Source of the DNA: JAFGXT01 sp963677165
Lineage (GTDB): Bacteria > Verrucomicrobiota > Lentisphaeria > Victivallales > SZUA-371
NCBI GenBank assembly: GCA_963677165.2
Contig: CAXXSX010000002.1
Span: forward strand, 1,612,001-1,676,000
Length of the DNA: 64,000 nucleotides
Direction: 5' to 3'
The stretch's first letter is position 1. Each line of letters begins with the position of its first letter. The position numbers and the translations under genes are program-made. This document shows, piece after piece, positions 8,889 to 18,600 of the stretch. The notes below the pieces were generated by a model. The model saw only the letters and a program-made list of their open reading frames with translations, made no database searches and was not told where the DNA came from.

Positions 8889-9602
8889 TTACTTTTTGCT
8901 TAACTCTTGAATTTCTTTTCCTGACAAAGCATGGTCAAAAATCACCAGGGATTCCAGGTATTGTTTGCTTTTGCCGAAATTCTGATAAAACAATGGTGAT
9001 TTTGGTTTTGAATCCATTGGAGAATTTGGAACACCATACTGACCTGTCAGTTTTCCGTCAGTAAAAATTTGTATGCCTTTTCTTGCGGGATTGAAAATCA
9101 ATATGTATTCGTGCCATGCTCCAACTTTTCCCGGTGAGCCCCAGACGTGATATGCTTTTCCATGAATTATAACCGTTCCCACAAAATGTCCCTTGCCATT
9201 TTCATTGAATACCCTGATTTCAAGAGCTCTTTTTTTGATAATCCTGAAATCTCCCTGACCCCTGTAGAACAGCTTGAAGGCAATTGAAAACGGACCTTCA
9301 TCCAGCATTAGTTCATCGTCTGCTCCATTACCGAAGGAATGACCATTTGACAGTGTCATTCCTACCGCCACTCCAGTTCCTGGAACCGGAATTTCCTTCC
9401 CTTGAAATTTTACCACAGTGGTCCAGGACGGAAAAGTCAGACGTTTTACCGCATCGGATTTTGACTCCCCGGCGGAATCTATAACATTTTTAGTTTCTGC
9501 CACTCCAGTTTGACCTCCATTGAGTTTATACTCTGCAATCTTTTCCGCATAAACAGTGTAAGTCAGAAAACACAACGTTGCATAAAGAAATAGTTTAGAC
9601 AT
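8889..9602 (-). CDS. Secreted LamG/concanavalin A-like domain protein
   Basis: 237 residues. The signal peptide is MSKLFLYATLCFLTYTVYA. The rest forms one domain with the order of motifs seen in LamG/laminin-G-like jelly rolls: an N-terminal IAEYKLNGG strand, FSIAFKLFY in the middle, GAWHEYILIFN, then GIQIFTDGKL and a final ESLVIFDHALSGKEIQEL. The final segment is the usual closing strand of such domains. It probably binds a glycan at the cell surface. It lies 23 bp downstream of the 1090-residue glycosidase and is probably the last gene of cassette 3. No catalytic residues are evident and no convincing terminator follows. Confidence 0.85.
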   Translation of the reverse strand: MSKLFLYATLCFLTYTVYAEKIAEYKLNGGQTGVAETKNVIDSAGESKSDAVKRLTFPSWTTVVKFQGKEIPVPGTGVAVGMTLSNGHSFGNGADDELMLDEGPFSIAFKLFYRGQGDFRIIKKRALEIRVFNENGKGHFVGTVIIHGKAYHVWGSPGKVGAWHEYILIFNPARKGIQIFTDGKLTGQYGVPNSPMDSKPKSPLFYQNFGKSKQYLESLVIFDHALSGKEIQELSKK

Positions 9603-9625
9603 AGTACTCCTCTTTCGTGTTAATA

Positions 9626-12600
9626 TTATTTTTTATATACCAGCACGGCATAGCCATATCCAGGTAAGGACAAAGTGAATTTTCCGCTTTCCGCATAATA
9701 ATCCGTTTGACCAGCAATATCGTAAAGCTTCTTGTTCTGAATTTTCGCAAGGGATATCTGCCAACTCCCGGCACACGGTCCACAATTAGCAAACATATAA
9801 ACTTTGTATTCATTGTTCTCACTGACAGAAGTCATCAGTTCAATCGCTTGAGAACCGGATAAAGAGTTGCTTGCACTTATTTCACGTTTAAAGTTCAAGC
9901 ATTTTTCAATAATGCCACCAAGCAAGGAACTCAATCCTTCACTGTATAAGGAGTCAAAAGCGCAATAGACAACCTGCTTGTCGGTCGATTGGATGATTGA
10001 CGGATAAGCATCCTGATTTGCTGCCAGGCAAATATGCTTTTCTGAGTTGGTATCAGGAATGTAGCCGGGGATAAGTTGTTTCATAGGAACCGGATTGACT
10101 CGTTCCGGCGCTTGTACGATGATTTCCGTACGAAAAGCGGAGAATAACTCAGGGACGACCTCAACCAGACGCATCTGACCACGATTCCATGGAGCCGGTT
10201 CGCGTTTATTGATTCCAAGGAAAGCGGGGATTTTGCATTTATTAAAAAATTCATCGCGATCAAAAGCTTTACTGAAAGCCAATATTTTTCCGCCATTGCG
10301 ATGAAATTTCGCAACTTCTGCCAGATCTGCTTCCGTCAGAATCGACAAGCTTGGAACCACAAGAAGTTTGTAATGGTTAAGTTTGTCTTTCAGTTGACGA
10401 TCAGCTATAAAATCAACCGCAAAATGCTGATTACGAATTAAATCATATGTTTGTGAGAGTCGTTTGGTATATTCATCTTTTAGAGAGTTCTCGGGATTGC
10501 TGCCGTAGTGAATGGTAGAAGGATTCGATAACAGCACCGCAATCTTAGCCTCATTTCTCGGAGCTGCAAATACGGCCTGATTGACATTAATCAGCTTAAA
10601 AAGACGTGTATAGGCCGTCCTGACTTTAGGTGGAGTCGCTTTATCTGAGAAAAAACCGAATCCGGGAATTTTACCGTAAGCGAAGAAAAATAATCCGCGG
10701 CAGCCACCTAGAATCTGTACAAACATCTGCAATGCTGCATGATTGGGCTTAACAGGAGGAATTCCTTTTTGTCCATGAGTTTCATAGGTGATCACCGGAC
10801 CGGATGGATTTAAACTTCGCGCGGTTTCCATTACGTCACGATAATGAAAAAGGGAACCGTTATAAGCATCGCAACCGTAGATATCCTGACTTGCGGCCTG
10901 AAGGACAATATCATTGCACCGCATAGCGTCCCCGGTCAACACTGAAACCGGATGTTTGCCGGACAGGCTGGCATCAGGAGCATATTTTTTAAAAATCTTT
11001 CGCTGCCAACTGAAAAAATCAGCGTAAGCCTGCTGATTATAACAAAACCATTCATACCAGAATTTACGATTCGGATCAGGCTGAGAAGGGGGATTTATAT
11101 CCTGAAAAGATGCAAACTTTGTATTCATTGTCCGGTTGAAGTCTGCAATAGACTTGAATTTTTTAGCCATTGCTTTCCGATAAACCTTCAAGGCATCCGG
11201 TGTGGCGTCAAGTCCATAAGCAGGTTCATTCCAGGTGACAAAAGCACCTGTATTTGGGTCCTCTCCAACATTTTTGGCGATAACCTGCCAGAATTTTGCC
11301 AGATGATTACGAAATACAGGATTATGGATACTGTGCTTGAACCACAAACCAACCTTTTCCCCATTAATATCCTTAGGAGAATTTCCTGCTGTTTTTCCCA
11401 GCCAATGTGGAATATAGTGACCGTTTAAAAGCGGAAAAAAAGTCATTTCATGCTTTGTTGCCCGTTGATGCAATGCCTTGATTTTATCTAATCCCTTCTC
11501 CGATATTTCGTTTCCGGAGCGTGGAAAAATATTGATAATACTGTATTCCTGATGAAGGCTGTTCATGCCTACTGATTTTGCCTGGATCAAGCCTTTATCA
11601 CTACCACCAAATACAAATCCCAGAGGAAAAAACGGCTCAAAGCCTTTCTGCAACTGGCCGTTTTTAATATGAATACGCGGAACAGCGGTAAATTTCTTAT
11701 CTAAGTCGTTTTTTTTTAAGGTACGTCGTTTGCCGGTATTCTTTCGGTTTGGTTTCGTGGTCATGATGTACTTATAAGCCGGACGGTAACTGTCATCCCA
11801 GCGTGTAAGCCCAAACCCATAATTGTTGATATCAGTACCTTTGGGCAAGCTTGCTTCAATTTTTTTACGGAGATCGCCACCGCATTCGGCCTCGCCCAGA
11901 TATACATATGGAAATGATTTCTGATACAATCCGGATTTACGATTGAATTCAATGCAATTTTCAATCATTGCTTTTTGCTTATCATCGTAATATTTTGCCG
12001 CATTGCTTTTGGGGATTCCCCAAGCCTGAACCAGGGCCTTGGCATTTACACCATATTCGGTATTCCATAGTGGTTTCATAGTATCGCCATAAGCGTCCAT
12101 TATGTCCCGCAAGGTATTGCCGCGAAGGACAAATGACCAGGGAAGTGGAATTCCGTAAGTATGAATACACATGATGTCAAAGAAATCTTTGCCGCCGGCT
12201 TCATAAATTCCCTGCGGAAACTGGGTCCAGTTTACAACTCCGCCCGTCAAGACCAGAGCTTCGGGGTTGGCTTGTTTGATTACGGGATAAGCAAGCTTTA
12301 ACATTTCGGCATAGCATTTACCGCGTTCTTTCATCGGAATTTTATTTGGAGCCCCAAACAGATCGGTAAATGCAGAGTCCATCTCATTCCATAACTGCCA
12401 GTGTTTTACATATTTATATCGGGACGCCAGCATCTTCATGAATTGCGCAAACTGCTTGTATCCTTCCTGCCTGTTTTTCCATGAAATTCCCGGAGGATTG
12501 CCATGAACCACAAATACCGGATGAAGTTCATATTTCTTATACAATCCAACCAGTTTATCAAGCTTTTTCAAAGCTTTCCGGCTGTAGCGTCCACCTTTTG

Positions 12601-12898
12601 ATGTTTTCTGGAATGCATACCAGTAGATGGTCTGGCGAATATATTTAATTCCAGCCTTTTTCAGGTTCTCAGCAACTTTGTCGTTGAAGATATGAACATT
12701 CATTCCCAATTCAGGAGCACCGTCACTTTTAACGGTTTTCCCGGATATGTTCAGTTCATAATTCTGTGGAATCCCTTTTCTTTCAAGTTCAATTTTTTTC
12801 GTCTTGAACTCTTTCTGTATATCTCTCCAGTCCTTACCATGAACAGCGGTAAGGCTAAGAAAGATTGAAATAACTATAATAATATAACGATAAGCCAT
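9626..12898 (-). CDS. Secreted protein with two glycosidase modules (GH39/GH5-like plus GH42-like)
   Basis: 1090 residues with a signal peptide (MAYRYIIIVISIFLSLTAVHG). Module 1, about 50-385, is a clan GH-A-like barrel: HWQLWNEMD gives candidate acid/base Glu172 and LWNTEYG candidate nucleophile Glu281. A basic linker (385-402) follows. Module 2, about 405-1090, resembles GH42 beta-galactosidases: FVTWNEP has candidate acid/base Glu558 and ITYETHG candidate nucleophile Glu706. A trimerisation-like alpha/beta domain (VVPSLSILTEADL, GGKILAFS) and a small beta-domain follow. Two catalytic barrels on one chain suggest sequential attack on one polysaccharide. The gene follows the pseudopilin at 12941 by 42 bp. 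Family numbers are assigned by resemblance only. Confidence 0.85.
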   Translation of the reverse strand: MAYRYIIIVISIFLSLTAVHGKDWRDIQKEFKTKKIELERKGIPQNYELNISGKTVKSDGAPELGMNVHIFNDKVAENLKKAGIKYIRQTIYWYAFQKTSKGGRYSRKALKKLDKLVGLYKKYELHPVFVVHGNPPGISWKNRQEGYKQFAQFMKMLASRYKYVKHWQLWNEMDSAFTDLFGAPNKIPMKERGKCYAEMLKLAYPVIKQANPEALVLTGGVVNWTQFPQGIYEAGGKDFFDIMCIHTYGIPLPWSFVLRGNTLRDIMDAYGDTMKPLWNTEYGVNAKALVQAWGIPKSNAAKYYDDKQKAMIENCIEFNRKSGLYQKSFPYVYLGEAECGGDLRKKIEASLPKGTDINNYGFGLTRWDDSYRPAYKYIMTTKPNRKNTGKRRTLKKNDLDKKFTAVPRIHIKNGQLQKGFEPFFPLGFVFGGSDKGLIQAKSVGMNSLHQEYSIINIFPRSGNEISEKGLDKIKALHQRATKHEMTFFPLLNGHYIPHWLGKTAGNSPKDINGEKVGLWFKHSIHNPVFRNHLAKFWQVIAKNVGEDPNTGAFVTWNEPAYGLDATPDALKVYRKAMAKKFKSIADFNRTMNTKFASFQDINPPSQPDPNRKFWYEWFCYNQQAYADFFSWQRKIFKKYAPDASLSGKHPVSVLTGDAMRCNDIVLQAASQDIYGCDAYNGSLFHYRDVMETARSLNPSGPVITYETHGQKGIPPVKPNHAALQMFVQILGGCRGLFFFAYGKIPGFGFFSDKATPPKVRTAYTRLFKLINVNQAVFAAPRNEAKIAVLLSNPSTIHYGSNPENSLKDEYTKRLSQTYDLIRNQHFAVDFIADRQLKDKLNHYKLLVVPSLSILTEADLAEVAKFHRNGGKILAFSKAFDRDEFFNKCKIPAFLGINKREPAPWNRGQMRLVEVVPELFSAFRTEIIVQAPERVNPVPMKQLIPGYIPDTNSEKHICLAANQDAYPSIIQSTDKQVVYCAFDSLYSEGLSSLLGGIIEKCLNFKREISASNSLSGSQAIELMTSVSENNEYKVYMFANCGPCAGSWQISLAKIQNKKLYDIAGQTDYYAESGKFTLSLPGYGYAVLVYKK

Positions 12899-12940
12899 AG
12901 ATATTCCTTATTAGATATTTGTCAGAGATATAAACCAACT

Positions 12941-13543
12941 CTAGTTCTGATTAAATACAGTCCAATCCCATGCATGGCCCAGATATTTAGTAAAAGCAAC
13001 TGGCTCACAGTGTCCATCACCGTATAAGACATTAGCCTGTTTTACATGATAGCATCTATTGAAATTACCAATATAATCCATTCCGATAGCTTTAGCACTT
13101 GGATTCTTAAGCTTACGATCTTTGCCTAAGTAATTATAATCAGAAAACGTAACCATACTCAAAAAACTTCCACGATTTTTAGGACAGTGAAATAATTTAG
13201 AACGTTCGTTGCCAAGTCCTTTTCCCACATCCCAACTGGCCGCTACACCCATTGCAGGCAAGTATGACGGAACCAGTAATCCAAAACCAATCGGTTTTGA
13301 CCAAGTACTCACACAGCGATAATCTAATCCTTTCGTGCTCGGAGCAATTGGCGCAAAACCTTCGAAGTCATTACAATACATTTCAATTGCTGTGCCGATC
13401 TGCTTAAGTTGATTCATACAACTGATTTGATGGGCTTTTTCCTTAGCAGTTCCCAAGGCCGGTAGAAGAATTGCCGCAAGAATAGCGATAATTGCGATCA
13501 CGACCAGGAGTTCGATGAGAGTGAATTTTTTTGTTCGTTTCAT
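12941..13543 (-). CDS. Prepilin-like protein, H-X9-DG type (cassette 3, second)
   Basis: 200 residues. The leader MKRTKK precedes FTLIELLVVIAIIAILAAI with the +5 Glu, the prepilin peptidase recognition pattern. The C-terminus keeps an exact His-x9-Asp-Gly (HVKQANVLYGDG). It is the second of two pseudopilins in cassette 3, 127 bp downstream of the first, and sits directly before the two-module glycosidase. The leader has the common AACAGGGAGAA sequence. The protein is shorter than its neighbours and otherwise dissimilar in the globular part, so the two are not a recent duplication. Confidence 0.9.
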   Translation of the reverse strand: MKRTKKFTLIELLVVIAIIAILAAILLPALGTAKEKAHQISCMNQLKQIGTAIEMYCNDFEGFAPIAPSTKGLDYRCVSTWSKPIGFGLLVPSYLPAMGVAASWDVGKGLGNERSKLFHCPKNRGSFLSMVTFSDYNYLGKDRKLKNPSAKAIGMDYIGNFNRCYHVKQANVLYGDGHCEPVAFTKYLGHAWDWTVFNQN

Positions 13544-13670
13544 TTTTTTCTCCCTGTTATTTTGCTCTTTTGTCTGAATTCCCTCTCTCCAGACGTCACT
13601 ATTTTTGAAACTTTCAGACTATCATATATAGTCTTTTTACGGAAAAATTGATATCGATGTTATATTTGTA

Positions 13671-14372
13671 TTAATGATTGCAGGCGGTACTGGGCTTAAA
13701 TACCTCATCAAGATATATATTACCATCTGCAATCAGCCAAAATGACTGCGGAACAATTGCAGAATGGCCATCAGCAAACAGCATGGTTGCACCATGATGT
13801 GCCCCTGTGCGTGTGACCTTAAAAGAACTTTCTCCACTACCTGCTTCATAATGAGGACGAAAATAGATCACATCGTTACGGTTTTGCCGAGAAAGAGCAT
13901 CCATAAAAACACATAAGGCACTAGGGCGCTTAAAAGCGGTAATTTTACGACCGGTACGAGTACTTGAACCGTAAGCATAACCATTTAGCCAGCGGCCTAC
14001 ATACATATACCCGCTCGTAGATGCATTGACATAAGTTGCAGAGGGGCATTCCCATAATGTATCTGAAGAGATAGCCTTTTCATCAATGCTGTTGCCAGCA
14101 TAATACGGACGAAGCATATAAAACACTGATTTATTTATCGGAATTGCAGTTCCGCCAACAAGATAATTTGTCTTGTTGAATGGATAATACTCATTATTGG
14201 ATTGCTCGTACATGGTATGCGCCTGCCCCAGTTGCCTAGCGTTACTTACGCATTTCATTCCCTTGGCGCGATCACGTGCCGAGTTCAACGCAGGAAGCAG
14301 TAATGATGCAAGTATAGCTATTATTGCTGCCACAACCAAGAGTTCTATGAGTGTAAATTGTTTTCGTTTCAT
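13671..14372 (-). CDS. Prepilin-like protein (cassette 3, first)
   Basis: 233 residues. The prepilin signal MKRKQ-FTLIELLVVAAIIAILASLLLPAL has Ala-Ala in place of Ala-Ile within the helix but keeps the +5 Glu. Near the C-terminus, GAHHGATMLFADGH gives His-x8-Asp-Gly or His-x7-Asp-Gly, one or two residues short of the canonical spacing. It starts 33 bp downstream of the third LacI gene. The leader is shared with the other pseudopilins. It is presumably co-transcribed with the next pseudopilin and the glycosidase. Confidence 0.88.
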   Translation of the reverse strand: MKRKQFTLIELLVVAAIIAILASLLLPALNSARDRAKGMKCVSNARQLGQAHTMYEQSNNEYYPFNKTNYLVGGTAIPINKSVFYMLRPYYAGNSIDEKAISSDTLWECPSATYVNASTSGYMYVGRWLNGYAYGSSTRTGRKITAFKRPSALCVFMDALSRQNRNDVIYFRPHYEAGSGESSFKVTRTGAHHGATMLFADGHSAIVPQSFWLIADGNIYLDEVFKPSTACNH

Positions 14373-14405
14373 TGTCTTTCTCCCTGTTATTGTTATTCTT
14401 CACGA

Positions 14406-15431
14406 TCAAATACTTTTTACTGTTTCACCTTCAACAAATGTACAATCAATTAGAATTCTCTGGGCTGGCATTGCCGGGTTGGCAATCCGTTTTTTCAGCA
14501 CGGATACAGCCGCAATGCCTATCTGGTCCGATGGGATTTTCATAGACGTAAGTTGCTTCAAACCTTTTGGTGCCGGCAAAGAGTCAAAACTAACCAGTGA
14601 AATATCTTCAGGAACGCTGATTCCCTCTTTTTGTAAAGCCGCCTGACAATCATAGCCAAGTTCATCGCCTGCACATATTAAGGCCGTAAATTTCTTGTCT
14701 TTAATATCGGCAATCAACTGTTTTGCTGCTCCGGCTTCATCAATATTGTAGATGTATTCAGAATTTTCCTTCAGGTCAAGTTCCTGGATGCCGGACATGA
14801 ATCCACTGAGCCGAGCACGATGAGTATAGTAATATTTGGTGTCTCTTGAGACAAAAGCAATTTGACGATGTCCACTGTCATAAAGGTGCTGCATTAGAAT
14901 ACTAATGCCATTTGTATTGTCTTCGCTGACAACATCCATATGCGGCAGACGGTAGTTGTATGATAATGAAACACATGAAAATTTATCGGAGAATTCTTTT
15001 ACGACATCGTCGGGGAAATAGTGTACCAGAATCACTCCTTCGGCCGCTCCGGAAGTTAGCGCTCTGGGCAGTAGTTTGGGATCTGCGGCGTGGTCCCGTT
15101 TATCGAGTGGAACGTAGTGTACGATCATTGAAGTATGTTCACGAAATGCCGCTTCACTCATTCCGGTCATATAGCCAGGTAACAGATTATTCGGACTTTC
15201 ATTTTTTATATAAGGAATAGCATCCGTTTGAATAACAGCACAGAACGGTTTGCAATTCGATTCATCAATATAGTTCTGTACGGACGGAACTTCATAACCC
15301 ATCTGTCGAGCGGTTTCCTGAACCAGCGCACGGGTGCGCGGATTGATTGCACGGTCATTCTTCAGCGACCTGGAAATTGTCGCGACTGACAAGTTTAAGG
15401 TTGATGCGATTTGTCGTTGATTAATTGCCAT
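14406..15431 (-). CDS. LacI-family transcriptional regulator (cassette 3)
   Basis: 341 residues, near-identical to the cassette 2 regulator (six substitutions, all in the ligand domain). The DNA-binding domain (residues 1-60) is identical to that protein. Regulators this similar should cross-regulate cassettes 2 and 3. It is the first gene of a five-gene minus-strand cassette with two pseudopilins and two secreted carbohydrate proteins. Its own promoter and AT-rich repeat are conserved with cassette 2. Confidence 0.95.
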   Translation of the reverse strand: MAINQRQIASTLNLSVATISRSLKNDRAINPRTRALVQETARQMGYEVPSVQNYIDESNCKPFCAVIQTDAIPYIKNESPNNLLPGYMTGMSEAAFREHTSMIVHYVPLDKRDHAADPKLLPRALTSGAAEGVILVHYFPDDVVKEFSDKFSCVSLSYNYRLPHMDVVSEDNTNGISILMQHLYDSGHRQIAFVSRDTKYYYTHRARLSGFMSGIQELDLKENSEYIYNIDEAGAAKQLIADIKDKKFTALICAGDELGYDCQAALQKEGISVPEDISLVSFDSLPAPKGLKQLTSMKIPSDQIGIAAVSVLKKRIANPAMPAQRILIDCTFVEGETVKSI

Positions 15432-15450
15432 AATTTCATCGTTTTTTTGT

Positions 15451-15479
15451 GTTTAAATATTTACATAAATAATTTAAAT
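15451..15479. promoter_or_regulatory. AT-rich imperfect inverted repeat, candidate operator (copy B)
   Basis: Same sequence as 8713-8741 and the same position relative to the start codon and -10 hexamer of the LacI gene. Confidence 0.4.
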
Positions 15480-15490
15480 CAATGGTTAAC

Positions 15491-15518
15491 ATTATAAAAC
15501 ATTTTAAAAACAATGCAA
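15491..15518 (-). promoter_or_regulatory. sigma70-type promoter of cassette 3
   Basis: Minus strand: TTGCAT (15513-15518), 16 bp, TATAAT (15491-15496), then GTTAAC. Confidence 0.7.
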
Positions 15519-15665
15519 TACCTTTCTCATGAAAAATAAGAAAAAACAATGCAATAAGCAAGAACTTTGTTTTTCCTTGAGCTTGAATAAGGGATGAGTT
15601 ACACCCGAGTATGATTCGGAGCAAAGGTTTTTCCTTCTTTCGTGTTCGCTTGTGTAGGCTCTCTG

Positions 15666-18600
15666 CTACTCGGTTGTCTTTTTGCGCTCGACGGCTTCTT
15701 CGTCTTCCTTCATCATTTGTCCGAGAACCTTGCGATATTCCACCGGGAAGATCTTAATAAATTTCGGCAGGCTGCTTTCCCAGTTTTCCAGAATCGACCA
15801 GGCTCGTACGCTGTCGGTGGTGGCGGCATGTTCCTCAATTAACAGTTTCAGCTCTTCAATATCTTTGGGGTCCTTGACGGATTCCAGGTCCACCATATCA
15901 AGGTTGCAACGCAGGTCAAACTCGTTTGATTCGTCATAGACATAGGCGATGCCGCCACTCATTCCGGCTCCGAAGTTGAAGCCGGTGCTGCCGAGGACAA
16001 CGATCCGTCCGCCGGTCATATATTCGCAGCAATGGTCGCCTGCGCCTTCGACAACAGCCATGGCGCCGCTGTTACGGATGGCAAAACGTTCGCCAACCAA
16101 CCCTTTAAAGAAGGCTTTACCGCCGGTCGCGCCGTAAAGCAGTACGTTACCCGCGATAGAGTTTTTCGATGGTTCGAATGTTGAATCTTTTGGTGGTTTG
16201 ATGATGAGCTTTCCGCCGGATAAGCCTTTGCCGACGTAGTCGTTGGCTTCGCCTTCAAGATTAAAGGTTACACCATGCGCCAGGAACGCTCCGAAGCTTT
16301 GGCCGGCGCATCCGGTAAAGTTTACGGTGATGGTGTCGTCATCAAGTCCGGCGTTGCCGTAGCGTTTGGCGATTTCATACGACAGGATAGTTCCGGCGGT
16401 ACGGTCCACATTCGTAATCGGCTGGTTTATCGTTACTTTGCTGCGGTTGTTTACCGCGTCGGTCAGCTGTGGTAGCAGGTATACATTGTCGAAAGATTTT
16501 TCAATGCCGTGGTTCTGTGGTTTTATGCATCGTACAGGCAGCGATTCGTCATAGCTTCTGTCAAAAATGCCGCTGAAGTCCAGATTTCGGGTTTTCCAGA
16601 AGTCAATGGCACCGTCTACATTAAGCAGGTCGCTACGTCCGACGGCTTCATCCAGAGAACGCAATCCGAGCAGTGCCAGATAGGTTCTTACTTCTTCGGC
16701 GATAAACATTAAAAAGTTTTCAACATGTTCCGGTTTTCCCTTAAAACGTTTTCGCAGGTCCGGGTCTTGAGTTGCCACTCCGACCGGGCAGGTGTTGGCA
16801 TGGCATTTTCGCATCATTACGCAGCCGATCGATACTAGAATTGTGGTGGCAAAACCGAATTCTTCGGCCCCCAGTAAAGCTCCGATAATCACATCGCGGC
16901 CCGTCTTGATTTGTCCGTCCACCTGAACCCGGATGCGGTCGCGCAGATTGTTGAGAACCAGTGTTTGCTGAGTTTCCGCCAGACCCAGTTCCCAGGGAAG
17001 TCCGGCATGCTTGATTGAGGTCAACGGAGATGCTCCGGTTCCACCATCGTGACCGCTGATCAGTACCATATCGGCGTGGCCCTTGGCTACACCGGCGGCT
17101 ACCGTACCGACCCCAACCTCGGAGACCAGTTTGACAGTGACCCGGGCTTCCGGATTCGAGTTTTTTAAATCATAGATTAACTGCGCCAAATCCTCAATCG
17201 AATAGATATCATGGTGAGGCGGCGGCGAAATAAGCGTAACTCCTGGAGTCGAGTGGCGAACCCGGGCGATGACTTCATTCACCTTGTGTCCGGGAAGCTG
17301 TCCGCCTTCGCCGGGCTTGGCTCCCTGGGCGATCTTTATCTGGATTTCTTTGGCGCTGGCCAGATATTCGGCGGTTACTCCGAAGCGGCCACTGGCCACC
17401 TGCTTAATTGCGCTGCAGCGGCTGTCGCCGTTTTCCATTGGGACGAATCTTTCGGGGTCTTCGCCGCCTTCGCCGCTGTTGCTTTTGCCGCCGAGGCGGT
17501 TCATGGCAATGGCGATGGTCTCATGGGCCTCTTTACTGATCGACCCGAATGACATTGCGCCGGTGCAGAAGCGTTTGACGATTTCCGTTGCCGGTTCAAC
17601 TTCTTCAAGCGGAACCGGTTCGACCTCTCTGAATTTGAATAGTCCGCGCAGGGTACAGAGATGACGTTCCTGATGATTGATGTATTCTGCGTATTTTGCG
17701 TAAAGCTTGTCGTCGTTATTGCGTACCGCCTGCTGGAAAGTCGTGATGGTTTCCGGGGTCCACAGGTGTTTTTCGCCGTTGACGCGGAAGTGATATTGTC
17801 CGCCGTTTTCCAGAAGATTCCGGTAACCGGGTTGCGGTTTTACGGCATTGCGATAACGGGATACGGCTTCGACTGCGATTTCCTGCAGGCCGATTCCGTT
17901 AATGCGGGAAGCGGTGCCGGTAAAGTATTTGTCGATCATGCCGGTGCTGAGTCCGACTGCTTCGAAGACTTGGGCTCCCCGGTAACTGCGCAACGTGGAT
18001 ATGCCCATTTTTGACATGACTTTGAGAATTCCCTTACAGAGGGATTTGATATAATTTTCCATGGCTTTGATGACGCCGAGTGATTCCAGAGTGCCGTCGA
18101 GTGCCATTTGTGATACGGTTTCCAGTGCGAGATACGGATTGATTGCCGTTGCGCCGTAGCCGAGAAGCAGTACGAAATGCTGAATCTCACGAGCCTCGCC
18201 GGTTTCAACTACGATTCCAGCACTGGTACGTAGTCCGGTCCGGATCAAGTGATGGTTTACCGCGGCGGTTGCCAGCAACGCGGGAATCGGCACCATGCCG
18301 GGCTCCAGATCGCGATCGCTGAGGATAATTACACTGTGTCCGGTACGTACCGCGACTTCCGCGTTAACGATCAAATCTTCCAGTGCGGTTTCCAGTCTGT
18401 CGCCAGTGTCGGATTCCTGAAAGCCGCATTTTATGGTTTGAACCTGAAAGGTTGGATCCGGGGATTTGCGCAAACGGCTGATATCTTCGTCGGTAAGGAT
18501 TGGACGTTTCAGTTTAAGCAGATGGGCATGTGCCGGTTTCTCATCAAGAATATTGCCCTGGTTGCCAATAAAAGTGGTAAGGCTCATGACCATTTCTTCG

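Larger units (their letters stand above)
14378..15505. repeat. Long direct repeat, copy B (LacI gene plus flanks)
   Basis: Partner of the block at 7640-8767. The identity stops abruptly at the pseudopilin start codons on one side and just upstream of the -10 region on the other, so it spans regulator, promoter and downstream leader only. Confidence 0.9.

Noticed and set aside
702..14372. A type II secretion or type IV pilus gene cluster
   Set aside because: Only pilin-like proteins are present; no ATPase, inner-membrane platform, secretin or prepilin peptidase was found.
17269..17664. Plus-strand frames inside gltB
   Set aside because: They are complementary to the conserved GltB synthase domain and are a result of codon bias.
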